This document shows, piece by piece, positions 28,211-36,267 of a stretch of 64,000 nucleotides of DNA. Position 1 is the stretch's first letter. Each line of letters opens with the position of its first letter. The translations under genes were made by a program, and so were the position numbers. Source of the DNA: an uncultured Collinsella sp. (GTDB lineage: Bacteria > Actinomycetota > Coriobacteriia > Coriobacteriales > Coriobacteriaceae); the NCBI GenBank assembly GCA_958413895.1, contig CATYVQ010000005.1, positions 1 to 64,000 of the forward strand, given 5' to 3'. The notes beneath the pieces were generated by a model. That model made no database searches and was not told where the DNA came from. It worked only from the letters and a program-made list of their open reading frames with translations.

Positions 28211-28951
28211 ATGGCTACCATCGCGATTATCGGTGCGCTCGAAAAAGAGATCATGCAGATTAAGGAAGAGCTGAGCGACGTTTGCGAGGCACGGGAGGCA
28301 GGCTTGACCGTTGTGAGCGGTGAGCTCGACGGCCTGACAGTTGTCGCCACAACGGCGGGCATGGGCACGGTGAACGCCGCCGCTGCAACACAGCACCTCA
28401 TTAGCAAGTATGCTCCGCAGGCTGTTGTGTTTTCGGGCATTGCGGGCGGTTTGAACCCCAAGCTCCATATCGACGACGTGGTCATTGGCAAACGCCTACG
28501 CTATCTGGATACCGATACCGCGCTTATCGCCGAGTCCGCACCGGGGCTCGAGGAGTTTGGCTCGACGCCCGCGCTGGTCGATATTGCCGCCGACGTGCTT
28601 GCTGAGCGTGGGTTTGTTGACGCTTCGAAAAATGCAGTCGCTTCGAACGAGGGCACCAAGCAGTTCCTGGTCGGCACGATTGCCACGGGTAACCGCTTTG
28701 TGACGGGCGCCACCATGCGCAATGACGCTATCGAGGCGACGCATGCCGATTGTGTCGGCATGGAGGGCGCGGCAATTGCCCATGTCGCAACCAAAAATGG
28801 TGTCGATTGCCTGGTGTTGCGCGCTATCAGCGATAATTGTGACGAGGCGTACGATGCAATTTGCGAGCGCGAGTTCGATCTGTTCGAGTACGCGCGTGTC
28901 GCAAGTGACATCACGCTCGATATCGTCCGCCGCATTGCCGCTGCGCAATAG
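28211..28951 (+). CDS. mtnN: 5'-methylthioadenosine/S-adenosylhomocysteine nucleosidase
   Basis: A 246-residue MTAN (Pfs) that cleaves adenine from MTA, SAH and 5'-deoxyadenosine. This links it to recycling of radical SAM by-products and to autoinducer-2 synthesis. Segments are IGALEKEI at the N-terminus, GMGTVNAAAATQ near 55, SGIAGG near 76, GMEGAAIAHV near 180 and RAISDNCDE near 202 containing the catalytic Asp. ATG 28211 is chosen over TTG 28199 because it begins the family N-terminus behind ggtttgggga. Confidence 0.94.
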   Translation: MATIAIIGALEKEIMQIKEELSDVCEAREAGLTVVSGELDGLTVVATTAGMGTVNAAAATQHLISKYAPQAVVFSGIAGGLNPKLHIDDVVIGKRLRYLDTDTALIAESAPGLEEFGSTPALVDIAADVLAERGFVDASKNAVASNEGTKQFLVGTIATGNRFVTGATMRNDAIEATHADCVGMEGAAIAHVATKNGVDCLVLRAISDNCDEAYDAICEREFDLFEYARVASDITLDIVRRIAAAQ

Positions 28952-28989
28952 CGCGTCTATTTGTAAGAACCTACGACCAAGGAGTGTCC

Positions 28990-29580
28990 ATGGCCGATTC
29001 CATTAACTACCAGCTTGCCAAGTTCGTCGCCAGCTATGGCAAGGTTTCGCAGATTCCCGAGTCCACCTGCCCCGAGGTGAGCTTTGTCGGCCGCTCCAAC
29101 GTGGGCAAGTCGTCGATTATGAACAAGCTTTTTGGCCGCAAGAACCTGGTCAAGGTTTCGAGTACGCCGGGCAAGACGAGCAACATCAACTTCTTTGAGG
29201 CTGACGATGTGCACTTCGTCGACCTGCCGGGCTACGGTTTCGCCCGTCGTTCCAAGGCCGAACGTGACCGCTGGGCCGAGCTCATTGGCGACTTCTTCGA
29301 CTCCGAGCGCAGCTTCAACCTGGTTGTGTCGCTGGTGGACATTCGCCACGACCCCAGTAAACTCGACCATGACATGATCGACTACCTGCAGGGCAACGAG
29401 TTCAACTTTATCGTCTGCCTCACCAAAGCCGACAAGCTCAGCCGCACCCAGCAGGCCCGCCAGGCAGCAGCCATCAAAAAGCAGCTCAACGTTCCGGCCG
29501 AGAACGTGATCATCACAAGCTCCCAGACCGGCACCGGCATCGACGAACTCAAAAAGCGCATCGCCGAGGCTTGCCTCTAG
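28990..29580 (+). CDS. yihA: Ribosome biogenesis GTPase EngB/YsxC
   Basis: A 196-residue TrmE-Era-like GTPase needed for 50S subunit assembly. GTPase motifs are G1 GRSNVGKS (about 34-41), G2 near TPGKTSNIN, G3 DLPG (about 79) and G4 TKAD (about 144). ATG 28990 follows aaggag by 5 nt. GTG 28984 overlaps that site and is less likely. It is closely spaced (38 bp) after mtnN and probably co-transcribed. Confidence 0.95.
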   Translation: MADSINYQLAKFVASYGKVSQIPESTCPEVSFVGRSNVGKSSIMNKLFGRKNLVKVSSTPGKTSNINFFEADDVHFVDLPGYGFARRSKAERDRWAELIGDFFDSERSFNLVVSLVDIRHDPSKLDHDMIDYLQGNEFNFIVCLTKADKLSRTQQARQAAAIKKQLNVPAENVIITSSQTGTGIDELKKRIAEACL

Positions 29581-29660
29581 TAAGGGCTCCAGCCTAGCAA
29601 GAGCCCCTACCAATAAAAAGCCAAACTATCAGCCTGGCGCCCCTTCAAAGCGTGGGTCCC

Positions 29661-29842
29661 TGTAGACATCGCTAGCCACGTTGCCATAGGGCCACCCAGG
29701 GGCATCCCCTTAAAAACATTCCGCAGCACGAGGCCCGCTTATCCGTAGCTCCGAAGGAGCAGGATAAGCGGGCCTCAAGTGCGAGGACGTTTTTAAGGGG
29801 ATGCCCCTGGGTGGCCCGGACAGACCGATCGGCGATGTCTAC
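29661..29842 (-). repeat. Large palindrome D with nested arms between convergent engB and thrB
   Basis: Core arms 29689-29717 and 29789-29817 are perfect 29-bp complements. The inner hairpin pairs aggcccgcttatcc with ggataagcgggcct around a ctccttcgg-type tip. Read on the minus strand, the internal loop shows gtcctcgcacttg and gctgcggaat, the signature of palindromes A-C. An additional outer pair (tgtagacatcgc / ggcgatgtctaca) extends to the thrB stop codon. Placement between convergent genes suggests a bidirectional transcript end. Confidence 0.88.
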
Positions 29843-30720
29843 AGGTACTCGATTTGAGCGCCTTCCGTGTCGCACGTCAGAATGTGCGTGTCACACTTGG
29901 GGAACTGCTCACGCAGCTTGACCTGCAGGAACTTTGCCACGATGGTATCGTCGGTCACAGCCATAAGGGTCGAGCCCGAACCGCTGATCCAGATGGTCTT
30001 GGCACCGCCGTTAAGGCAGGTGTCGCGCACGGCGTTGTAGTCGGGAATCAGACGGCGACGATAGGGTTCCTGGATGCGGTCGTCATTGGCGGCGGCAATC
30101 AGGTCGAGGTCACCAGTCTCCAAGCCGCGCGTCATACCGGCGATGCGGCCCATCTGCCACACGGCGGTGGAGAGCGGAATCTCCTGCGGCACGACCTTGC
30201 GCGCCTCGCTCGTATGTACCTCGTAGGGCGGAATCACGGTAATAAAACGCAGGCGATCGCTCACCTCGTAGCGCAGGCACTGGGGGAGCGAATCGGTCGG
30301 CGTAAAGGAGCAGACGGCGCCGCCCAGGATGGCGGGGGCGACGTTATCGGGATGGCCCTCGACTTCGGTGGCAATGCGGACGAGCTCGCCACGGTCGACG
30401 GTGTGGCCCGTCAGCGCGGCGGCCGCCATGATGCCAGCGACGACGCAGGTGGAGCTGGAACCCAGGCCGCGGGCGACGGGCACATCGGTTTGAATGTCGA
30501 TGGCAACGGGAAAAGCCGGCTCGCCCCATGCAGCCAGTGCATCGACAAAGCTCACGTAGACCAGGTTGTTCTCGTTTTGGAATTCCTCGGGGCAGCCCGT
30601 GATGGTGAGTTTGTCGGCGCGCTCGAAGGTGAAGTGCGAGTAGAGGCTGACGGCCATGCCGAGGGTGTCGTAGCCGATGCCTAGGTTGGCGCTGGTTGCT
30701 GGGACGGTGATTTTGATCAT
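29839..30720 (-). CDS. thrB: Homoserine kinase
   Basis: A 293-residue GHMP kinase phosphorylating homoserine in threonine synthesis. It has the N-terminal VPATSANLGIGYDTLGMAVSL, the ATP-binding GHMP motif PVARGLGSSSTCVVAG (about 88-103), EGHPDNVAPAILGG (about 130) and the C-terminal ISGSGSTLMA. ATG 30720 has aggagg 7 nt upstream. Farther upstream codons run into palindrome E. thrC lies upstream on the same strand but has its own terminator, so thrB is probably expressed from its own promoter. Confidence 0.95.
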   Translation of the reverse strand: MIKITVPATSANLGIGYDTLGMAVSLYSHFTFERADKLTITGCPEEFQNENNLVYVSFVDALAAWGEPAFPVAIDIQTDVPVARGLGSSSTCVVAGIMAAAALTGHTVDRGELVRIATEVEGHPDNVAPAILGGAVCSFTPTDSLPQCLRYEVSDRLRFITVIPPYEVHTSEARKVVPQEIPLSTAVWQMGRIAGMTRGLETGDLDLIAAANDDRIQEPYRRRLIPDYNAVRDTCLNGGAKTIWISGSGSTLMAVTDDTIVAKFLQVKLREQFPKCDTHILTCDTEGAQIEYL

Positions 30721-30734
30721 GTGGGTCCTCCTGG

Positions 30735-30846
30735 GCGGGTCTGACCGTTTAGTTCGCTGCTCGGGCAGTCCTGGCTCGCTCGGAAAGCACATTAAGTGCT
30801 TTCCGGCTCGTGCGGAACTCGCGACGAACTAAACGGCCAGACCCGC
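30735..30846. repeat. Large palindrome E between thrC and thrB
   Basis: Outer arms 30735-30756 and 30825-30846 pair over 22 bp with one mismatch, and the inner stem cggaaagcac / gtgctttccg is perfect. The unpaired sides contain gcagtcctggctcg and cgtgcggaactcg, a divergent form of the GTCCT / TGCGGAA signature of palindromes A-D. It lies between the thrC terminator and the thrB ribosome site, so it may overlap the thrB promoter or leader. Confidence 0.8.
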
Positions 30847-30884
30847 TCGCATGCTCGTCATCATCCCGAAAGCTAAATAAAAAG

Positions 30885-30912
30885 AAGGTGCGCCGGCTTT
30901 CGCCGGCGCCTT
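30885..30912 (-). terminator. Rho-independent terminator of thrC
   Basis: On the minus strand aaggcgccggc-gaaa-gccggcgcacctt is followed by ctttttattt, a strong stem plus U-tract 10 bp past the thrC stop. Confidence 0.92.
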
Positions 30913-30921
30913 ATATGGGGT

Positions 30922-32439
30922 TTAGTTGGTAGCCATCTTTTTTGCTGCAGACTCGACGTAGCTGGCCATTTCGTCGACGTCACAGACGTCTTCGAAGCGG
31001 ACAGGTTTGGACTCGAGCTCGGCGAGCTGGGTCGGGGCGACCGTGTTGGTGGCCTGCTCGAGCACGCGCATAGCCTCAAAATCGTCCTCGGGAACGTTGA
31101 GGCCCAGGGCATCGCAGCAGGCGCGCGGGAACTTGTAGGGGCTGGCGGTCGAAAGCAGCACGCGGGCCTTGGCGCCCTCGGCGGGAGCGACCTTTTCAAA
31201 GACGTGATAGCCGCAAGCGGTGTGCGGGTCGATCACGTAGCCGTTGGCGTCCCAGCAACTCTTGATGGCAGCGCGGACCTCGTCCTCGCTGGCCCAGCCG
31301 CAGCCAAAGACGCTCTGAATCTTGGCCAGCAGCTCGGCAGGCACCTCGTAGCGACCAGTCTGTGCCAGCTGCTCCATAAGGCCGGCAACGAGCTCGCAGT
31401 CGCCGTCGGACAGGAAGTAGAGCATGCGCTCGAGGTTGGAGCTGATGAGGATGTCCATCGACGGCGAAATGGTCGTGAAGAACGGGCGGTTGCGGTCGTA
31501 GACGCCGGTGGTCAGGAAGTCGGCAAGCACGTTGTTCTTGTCGCTCGCGACGATGAGCTTGGCGACGGGCAGGCCCATGCGCTTGGCGTAGTAGCCGGCC
31601 AAGATATCGCCAAAGTTGCCGGTGGGCACACAGAACTCTACGGCGTCGCCAGCCTCGATAGCGCCGGCGCGCAGCAGCTGCGCATAGGCGGCAAAGTAGT
31701 AGACAACCTGCGGTACCAGACGGCCGACATTGATAGAGTTGGCGCTCGAAAGCACCGTGCCGGCGGCTTCCAGACGCTCGGCAAGCTCCTTATCGGCAAA
31801 GATGCGCTTGACGGCGCTCTGGGCGTCGTCAAAGTTGCCGCGGATGCCGCAGACGGCGACGTTGTCGCCCTCCTGCGTGGACATCTGCAGGTTCTGGACG
31901 TGGCTGACCTTGCCCTCGGGATAAAAGACGGTGATGCCCGTGCCCGGAGCGTCGGCAAAACCGGCGAGTGCGGCCTTGCCCGTGTCGCCCGACGTGGCGG
32001 TGACGATCATGATGCGCTCAGCGCCGCCGTCCTTGGCGGAAGTGCGGGCCATGAGGCGGGGGAGCATCTGTAGGGCGACGTCCTTGAAGGCGCTTGTGGG
32101 GCCGCCAAAGAGCTCCATCACATAGGTCTGAGGGGCGTCAGCACCCGGCGCTGCGTCGAGTTTGACGAGCGGCGTAACCTCTTCACTCGCGAACGTGCCG
32201 CGGTATGCCTCGTCGACACACGCCGAAATTTCTTCGGCCGTGTAATCATTCAGTAACATTCCCAACACATCTTGAGCGATTTCAAAGTACGATTTATCTG
32301 CAAGCGAGCTGATATCGACCTGCTGGGTGCCAAGCTCGTCCGAGACAAACAAACCCCCGTCGGGAGCGATGCCGGTGCGGATTGCCACCTTACTTGAGCA
32401 CGATAAAGTGCGTCCTCGTGTACTATGATAAGTTCCCAT
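30922..32439 (-). CDS. thrC: Threonine synthase
   Basis: A 505-residue PLP enzyme converting O-phosphohomoserine to threonine, of the longer ThrC class found in E. coli and yeast. It begins MGTYHSTRGRTLS, and the PLP lysine lies in GGPTSAFKDVALQ near residue 112. ATSGDTGKAALAG near 145 and FCVPTGNFGDILAGYYAKRMG near 270 are characteristic. ATG 32439 has gaggag 9 nt upstream and starts the family N-terminus. The frame continues to 32484 without support. It is divergent from lysC by 104 bp. Confidence 0.95.
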   Translation of the reverse strand: MGTYHSTRGRTLSCSSKVAIRTGIAPDGGLFVSDELGTQQVDISSLADKSYFEIAQDVLGMLLNDYTAEEISACVDEAYRGTFASEEVTPLVKLDAAPGADAPQTYVMELFGGPTSAFKDVALQMLPRLMARTSAKDGGAERIMIVTATSGDTGKAALAGFADAPGTGITVFYPEGKVSHVQNLQMSTQEGDNVAVCGIRGNFDDAQSAVKRIFADKELAERLEAAGTVLSSANSINVGRLVPQVVYYFAAYAQLLRAGAIEAGDAVEFCVPTGNFGDILAGYYAKRMGLPVAKLIVASDKNNVLADFLTTGVYDRNRPFFTTISPSMDILISSNLERMLYFLSDGDCELVAGLMEQLAQTGRYEVPAELLAKIQSVFGCGWASEDEVRAAIKSCWDANGYVIDPHTACGYHVFEKVAPAEGAKARVLLSTASPYKFPRACCDALGLNVPEDDFEAMRVLEQATNTVAPTQLAELESKPVRFEDVCDVDEMASYVESAAKKMATN

Positions 32440-32543
32440 ATAACACTGCTCCTCGGATGCCTTGGTCCCAATCGGTGAAACCATGGTATCAGAGCGCGCA
32501 AAATAGGTTCGCAGAGGCTTTTTAGAAAGGTAACCTCCAGCCC

Positions 32544-33932
32544 ATGATTAAGATTGCCAAGTTTGGCGGCTCGTCGGTCGCCGACGCCGAACACTTTAAG
32601 AAGATCAAGGCCATCGTCGATGCCGACCCGGCTCGCCGTTTTGTGGTGGTTTCCGCCTGTGGTCGCCGCTTTAAGGGCGACACCAAGGTGACCGACCTGC
32701 TCTACCTGGTTAACGCGCACGTTAAGTACCACGTGTCGTGCGAGGAGCTGCTCGAGGACATCGGCCAGCGCTATTTTGATATCGCTGACGAGCTGGAGCT
32801 CACCTATCCCATCCGTGAGGAGTTCGCGGCTTTTGCCGAGCGCGCCCGCTCGGGCGGTTACTCCACCGAGGAGCTCGTGAGCCGCGGCGAGTACTTCACC
32901 GCTCGCCTGATGGCTGAGTACCTGGGCCTACCGTTCCTGGACGCCGCGACGGTTGTGGCGTTCCATCACGACGGTACGCTCAGCATGAACCGCACCTCCG
33001 AGCTGGTGCAAGAGTACGGTCAGCAGGGCGGCTTCGTTATGCCTGGCTTCTACGGCGCGACGCGCGAGGGCCAGATCAAGCTGCTCGACCGTGGCGGCGG
33101 CGACATTTCCGGCTCGATCCTGGCCAAGTGCCTAGGCGCCGACCTGTACGAGAACTGGACCGACGTTTCGGGCTTCTATTCTGCCGATCCTCGCATTGTG
33201 CCCGAGGCTCAGCCCATTGCGCGCGTTACCTACGAGGAGCTGCGCGAGCTTTCGTACATGGGCGCAAGCGTCCTGCACGAGGAGGCCGTGTTCCCTGTGC
33301 GTGAGGCGGGAATTCCGTTGGTCATCAAGAACACCAATGCGCCGCAGGACCCCGGCACCATCATTAGCGAGACGGCTGATGAGGGCGAGGCGGAGCCCAT
33401 CATTACCGGCGTGACCGGCAAGCGCGGCTTTGTCGCCATCAACGTCGCCCGCGACCGCACCAAGCCCCGTGTTGGCTTTATGCGCCGTGCGCTTTCGGTG
33501 TTCGAACGCTATGACGTCTCCGTCGAGCACATGCCCACCGGTGTCGACCGCTTTGGCGCCGTGGTGCAGGAGCAGGATGTGCACGACTCGCTGTACTCGC
33601 TCGTGGGCGACATTCAGCAGGAGGTCGAGCCGCTCGAGATCGAGGTCGTCGAGGGCCTGGCGCTTATCGCGACCGTCGGCCGTAACCTGCGCGGGCGCGC
33701 AGGTATTTCGGGTCACCTGTTTGGCATGCTTGGCCAGGCCGGCGTGAGCGTGCGTATGATTTCGCAGAGCTGTGACGAGATCAACATCATTATCGGTGTC
33801 GAGGAGAAGGACTTCGACCTAGCGATTCAGACCATTTACCGTGCCTTCTCCGACGAAAACGGCATTGTGAAGGTCTCCGACCTGGAGGCTCCCGCGCCGG
33901 TCGATCCCGCCCTGGTCGCGCTCCACAAGTAG
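32544..33932 (+). CDS. lysC: Aspartate kinase
   Basis: A 462-residue aspartokinase, the entry step of the aspartate amino-acid family. The kinase domain carries IAKFGGSSVAD at the N-terminus and DRGGGDISGSILAK near 178. Two ACT repeats follow in the C-terminal 150 residues (from about 310), with VGRNLRGRAGISGHLFGMLGQAGVSVRMISQ near 380. This suggests feedback control by lysine or threonine. It lies upstream of asd, with two hairpins and a terminator between, and divergent from thrC, which groups the threonine branch in one locus. Confidence 0.95.
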   Translation: MIKIAKFGGSSVADAEHFKKIKAIVDADPARRFVVVSACGRRFKGDTKVTDLLYLVNAHVKYHVSCEELLEDIGQRYFDIADELELTYPIREEFAAFAERARSGGYSTEELVSRGEYFTARLMAEYLGLPFLDAATVVAFHHDGTLSMNRTSELVQEYGQQGGFVMPGFYGATREGQIKLLDRGGGDISGSILAKCLGADLYENWTDVSGFYSADPRIVPEAQPIARVTYEELRELSYMGASVLHEEAVFPVREAGIPLVIKNTNAPQDPGTIISETADEGEAEPIITGVTGKRGFVAINVARDRTKPRVGFMRRALSVFERYDVSVEHMPTGVDRFGAVVQEQDVHDSLYSLVGDIQQEVEPLEIEVVEGLALIATVGRNLRGRAGISGHLFGMLGQAGVSVRMISQSCDEINIIIGVEEKDFDLAIQTIYRAFSDENGIVKVSDLEAPAPVDPALVALHK

Positions 33933-33945
33933 CTGCCATCCCGTT

Positions 33946-33972
33946 GATTTTTTGGGACATGTCTCAAAAATC
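33946..33972 (+). repeat. Hairpin after lysC
   Basis: gatttttt-gggac and gtctcaaaaatc pair as an AT-rich imperfect stem. It lies 13 bp past the lysC stop and may contribute to the transcript end with the next hairpin. Confidence 0.5.
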
Positions 33973-34005
33973 TACGGCGGGGCGTTTCGTTTCGGTTTCG
34001 TTTCG

Positions 34006-34036
34006 ACGGGGCGGGTTTCGTGCCCGCCCCGTTCTT
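34006..34036 (+). terminator. Terminator between lysC and asd
   Basis: acggggcggg and cccgccccgt form a 10-bp perfect stem with a 7-nt loop, followed by tcttgt. It leaves about 70 bp for an asd promoter. Confidence 0.75.
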
Positions 34037-34106
34037 GTATACACTGGCAACAATAATCGGCCTGCTCGGCGTGCGGGCAAAAGCCACAACCTTTAAAGGG
34101 GGAAGC

Positions 34107-35132
34107 ATGAAACAGTACACGGTTGCTATTTTGGGCGCGACGGGAGCTGTAGGCACCCAGATGCTCGAGTGCCTCAACGAGCAGGAGTTTCCGGTCGGTA
34201 AGCTCAAGCTGCTGGCGAGCGCGCGCTCTGCGGGCAAGACCGTTGAGTTCCGCGGCGAGCAAATCGTGATCGAAGAGGCTTGCCCCGAGGCCTTTGAGGG
34301 CTGCGATATTGTGCTCGGAGCCGCCGGCGACGATATCGCGAAGGAGCTGCTGCCCGAGGCCGTCAAGCGCGGCGCTGTCGTGGTCGACAACAGCCATGCC
34401 TTCCGCATGGATCCCGAGGTGCCGCTGGTCGTACCCGAGATCAATGCCGACGATATCAAGTGGCATCACGGCCTTATCGCCAACCCCAACTGCGCGACCA
34501 TTATCGGCCTGGTTCCCACCTGGCCGCTGCATCAGCTCGCCGGCGTGAAGCGCATGATCGTCTCGACGTACCAGGCGGCTTCGGGCGCTGGCGCTCCCGG
34601 TATGGCCGAGCTCGAGGCCCAGCTGGCCGCCCTGGGCCGTGGCGAGGAGATTCCCGAGCCGCGCGCTTTTGCCGCCCAGCTGGCGAGCAACCTGATTCCG
34701 CAGATTGGCGGCGTCAAGGAGGAGGGCTTTACCTCCGAGGAGATGAAGCTGCAAAACGAGGGCCGCAAGATTATGCACCTGCCCGAGCTGCGCGTGAACT
34801 GCACCTGCGTGCGCGTTCCTGTGCTGCGTTCGCACTCCGAGAGCATTACGCTCGAGTTTGAGCGCGATATAACGGTTGAGGAGGCCCGTGCTGCGCTGGC
34901 TGCCGCTCCCGGCGTCAAGCTGGTTGACGATATGGCTGCCGAGGATGCGCACGATCGCTTCCCCATGCCGATGGACACCTCCGACCAGGACCTGATTTGG
35001 GTCGGCCGCGTGCGTCGCGACATCTCGAACCCCGAGGCTGCGCGTGGCATCACCTTCTGGTGCTGCGGCGACCAAATCCGTAAGGGCGCGGCAACCAACG
35101 CCGTCCAGATCGCTAAGCTGCTCTGCGAGTAG
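34107..35132 (+). CDS. asd: Aspartate-semialdehyde dehydrogenase
   Basis: A 341-residue NADPH-dependent enzyme reducing aspartyl phosphate to the semialdehyde, common to lysine, methionine and threonine synthesis. It has the cofactor loop GATGAVGTQM (about 8-17), the catalytic cysteine in NPNCATI near 130 and the active-site histidine region RVPVLRSHSE near 240. ATG 34107 follows aaaggggg. Codons upstream to 34020 overlap the terminator and are not used. Confidence 0.95.
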   Translation: MKQYTVAILGATGAVGTQMLECLNEQEFPVGKLKLLASARSAGKTVEFRGEQIVIEEACPEAFEGCDIVLGAAGDDIAKELLPEAVKRGAVVVDNSHAFRMDPEVPLVVPEINADDIKWHHGLIANPNCATIIGLVPTWPLHQLAGVKRMIVSTYQAASGAGAPGMAELEAQLAALGRGEEIPEPRAFAAQLASNLIPQIGGVKEEGFTSEEMKLQNEGRKIMHLPELRVNCTCVRVPVLRSHSESITLEFERDITVEEARAALAAAPGVKLVDDMAAEDAHDRFPMPMDTSDQDLIWVGRVRRDISNPEAARGITFWCCGDQIRKGAATNAVQIAKLLCE

Positions 35133-35144
35133 TGTGACCTGTCC

Positions 35145-35274
35145 GGCGGGGGCCGGGCTTAGTTTTCAGAACGTCCTCGACCATGTGTGGCGCCTTGTCC
35201 TGCTCCTTCGGAGCCGCGGACAAGGCGCCACACTGGTCTGCGGAGTGTTCTGAAAACTAAGCCCGGCCCCCGCC
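35145..35274 (+). repeat. Large palindrome C after asd
   Basis: Arms 35145-35172 and 35247-35274 are perfect 28-bp complements. The inner stem tgtggcgccttgtcc / ggacaaggcgccaca closes around ctgctccttcggagccgc, with gtcctcgaccatg and tctgcggagt as the two sides of the internal loop. It begins 12 bp past the asd stop. Confidence 0.9.
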
Positions 35275-35482
35275 TGCGGTGACGCTGCTGCGAGCGGCCT
35301 GCGATGGGGCTGTTGTTGGTTGAGGCCGCTGGGCTGATGTGGGGGCGCGTGGCTGTTGCGAGCCCTGGTCCCGGCGGCGGCCTCGGCGCTTTGCGCCTGC
35401 CGCCTTTGGGGACTGTGGGGTCGATTGGGGTTGTCTGCACAATTCGCGGTATTATGTTGCGGAGTTTTGAAAGGAGCCGCTG
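35275..35482. other. Spacer upstream of ogt
   Basis: This GC-rich 208-bp spacer has no supported gene. The last 60 bp become AT-richer (aattcgcggtattatgttg) and probably hold the ogt promoter. Confidence 0.35.
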
Positions 35483-36061
35483 GTGGTCACGACGACGTTT
35501 GCTTCGCCTTTGGGCGAAATCCTGCTTGCCGCTGATGGCCGCGGTTTGACGGGGCTTTGGTTTGAGGGGCAGGAGCACTTTGGCTCCACGCTTCTCAAAG
35601 AAGATCCCGAACATGTTGAAGGCGCCGATGCGGTTTCTGGTGCTGGCGGCATGTCTTCGGTGAATCCGACAAACGGTGCTGCCTCGTCGGTACTTGAGCG
35701 TTCTTGGGCTTGGCTGAATGCTTATTTTGCGGGGCAGGAGCCTCGGTTTACGCCGCCGTTGCATATGATTGGTACGGCGTTTCAGCGCGAGGTTTGGTTT
35801 GAGCTGCTTTCTATCCCGCGTGGCGAGGTCGCTACGTATGGTGAGATCGCCCAGCGTGTTACGGCTCGACATCGTGTACCGGGAAACGAAGCACCCGTTG
35901 CGTCTCCCCGTGCCGTGGGGGCCGCGGTCGCGCGCAATCCCATTTCGATTATTGTGCCGTGCCATCGCGTGGTTGCCGCCGATGGTTCGCTTAACGGGTA
36001 TGCCGGCGGGCTTGACCGCAAGGAGTGGCTGCTTCGGCTTGAGGGCGCGTACGAGGACTAA
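35483..36061 (+). CDS. ogt: Methylated-DNA--protein-cysteine S-methyltransferase
   Basis: A 192-residue suicide repair protein that removes methyl groups from O6-methylguanine. The C-terminal half has the DNA-binding GEVATYGEIAQRV and the acceptor motif VPCHRV (cysteine near residue 159), then YAGGLDRKEWLL. An insertion of about 25 residues rich in Gly/Ser/Ala lies near residues 45-70. GTG 35483 follows aaggag by 7 nt. Confidence 0.94.
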   Translation: MVTTTFASPLGEILLAADGRGLTGLWFEGQEHFGSTLLKEDPEHVEGADAVSGAGGMSSVNPTNGAASSVLERSWAWLNAYFAGQEPRFTPPLHMIGTAFQREVWFELLSIPRGEVATYGEIAQRVTARHRVPGNEAPVASPRAVGAAVARNPISIIVPCHRVVAADGSLNGYAGGLDRKEWLLRLEGAYED

Positions 36062-36101
36062 CGTTCGAGCACTTTGCATAGCCAAGATGCCGTGAAAGAA
36101 C

Positions 36102-36240
36102 GGGACATGCTTTCCGAATGGAGGCTCAGACGGAAACTACGTCCCGGAATTCCGTTTTAAAGCGGGATGCGCTTTCCGAATGGCGTTCCAAGCGGAAACC
36201 GTGTCCCGGAATACAGCCTCAGAGTGGGACGTCGTTTCCG
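36102..36240. repeat. 62-bp tandem array of alternating inverted motifs
   Basis: Five copies of a 15-16 bp motif alternate in orientation: gggacatgctttccg (36102), cggaaactacgtcccg (36131), gggatgcgctttccg (36164), cggaaaccgtgtcccg (36193) and gggacgtcgtttccg (36226). Spacings are 29, 33, 29 and 33 bp, giving a 62-bp period repeated about 2.2 times. Each adjacent pair can fold into a hairpin. It lies between the ends of convergent ogt and the ClC gene. Confidence 0.85.
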
Positions 36241-36267
36241 GCTGAGACCACCTGCCTGGACATCGAT

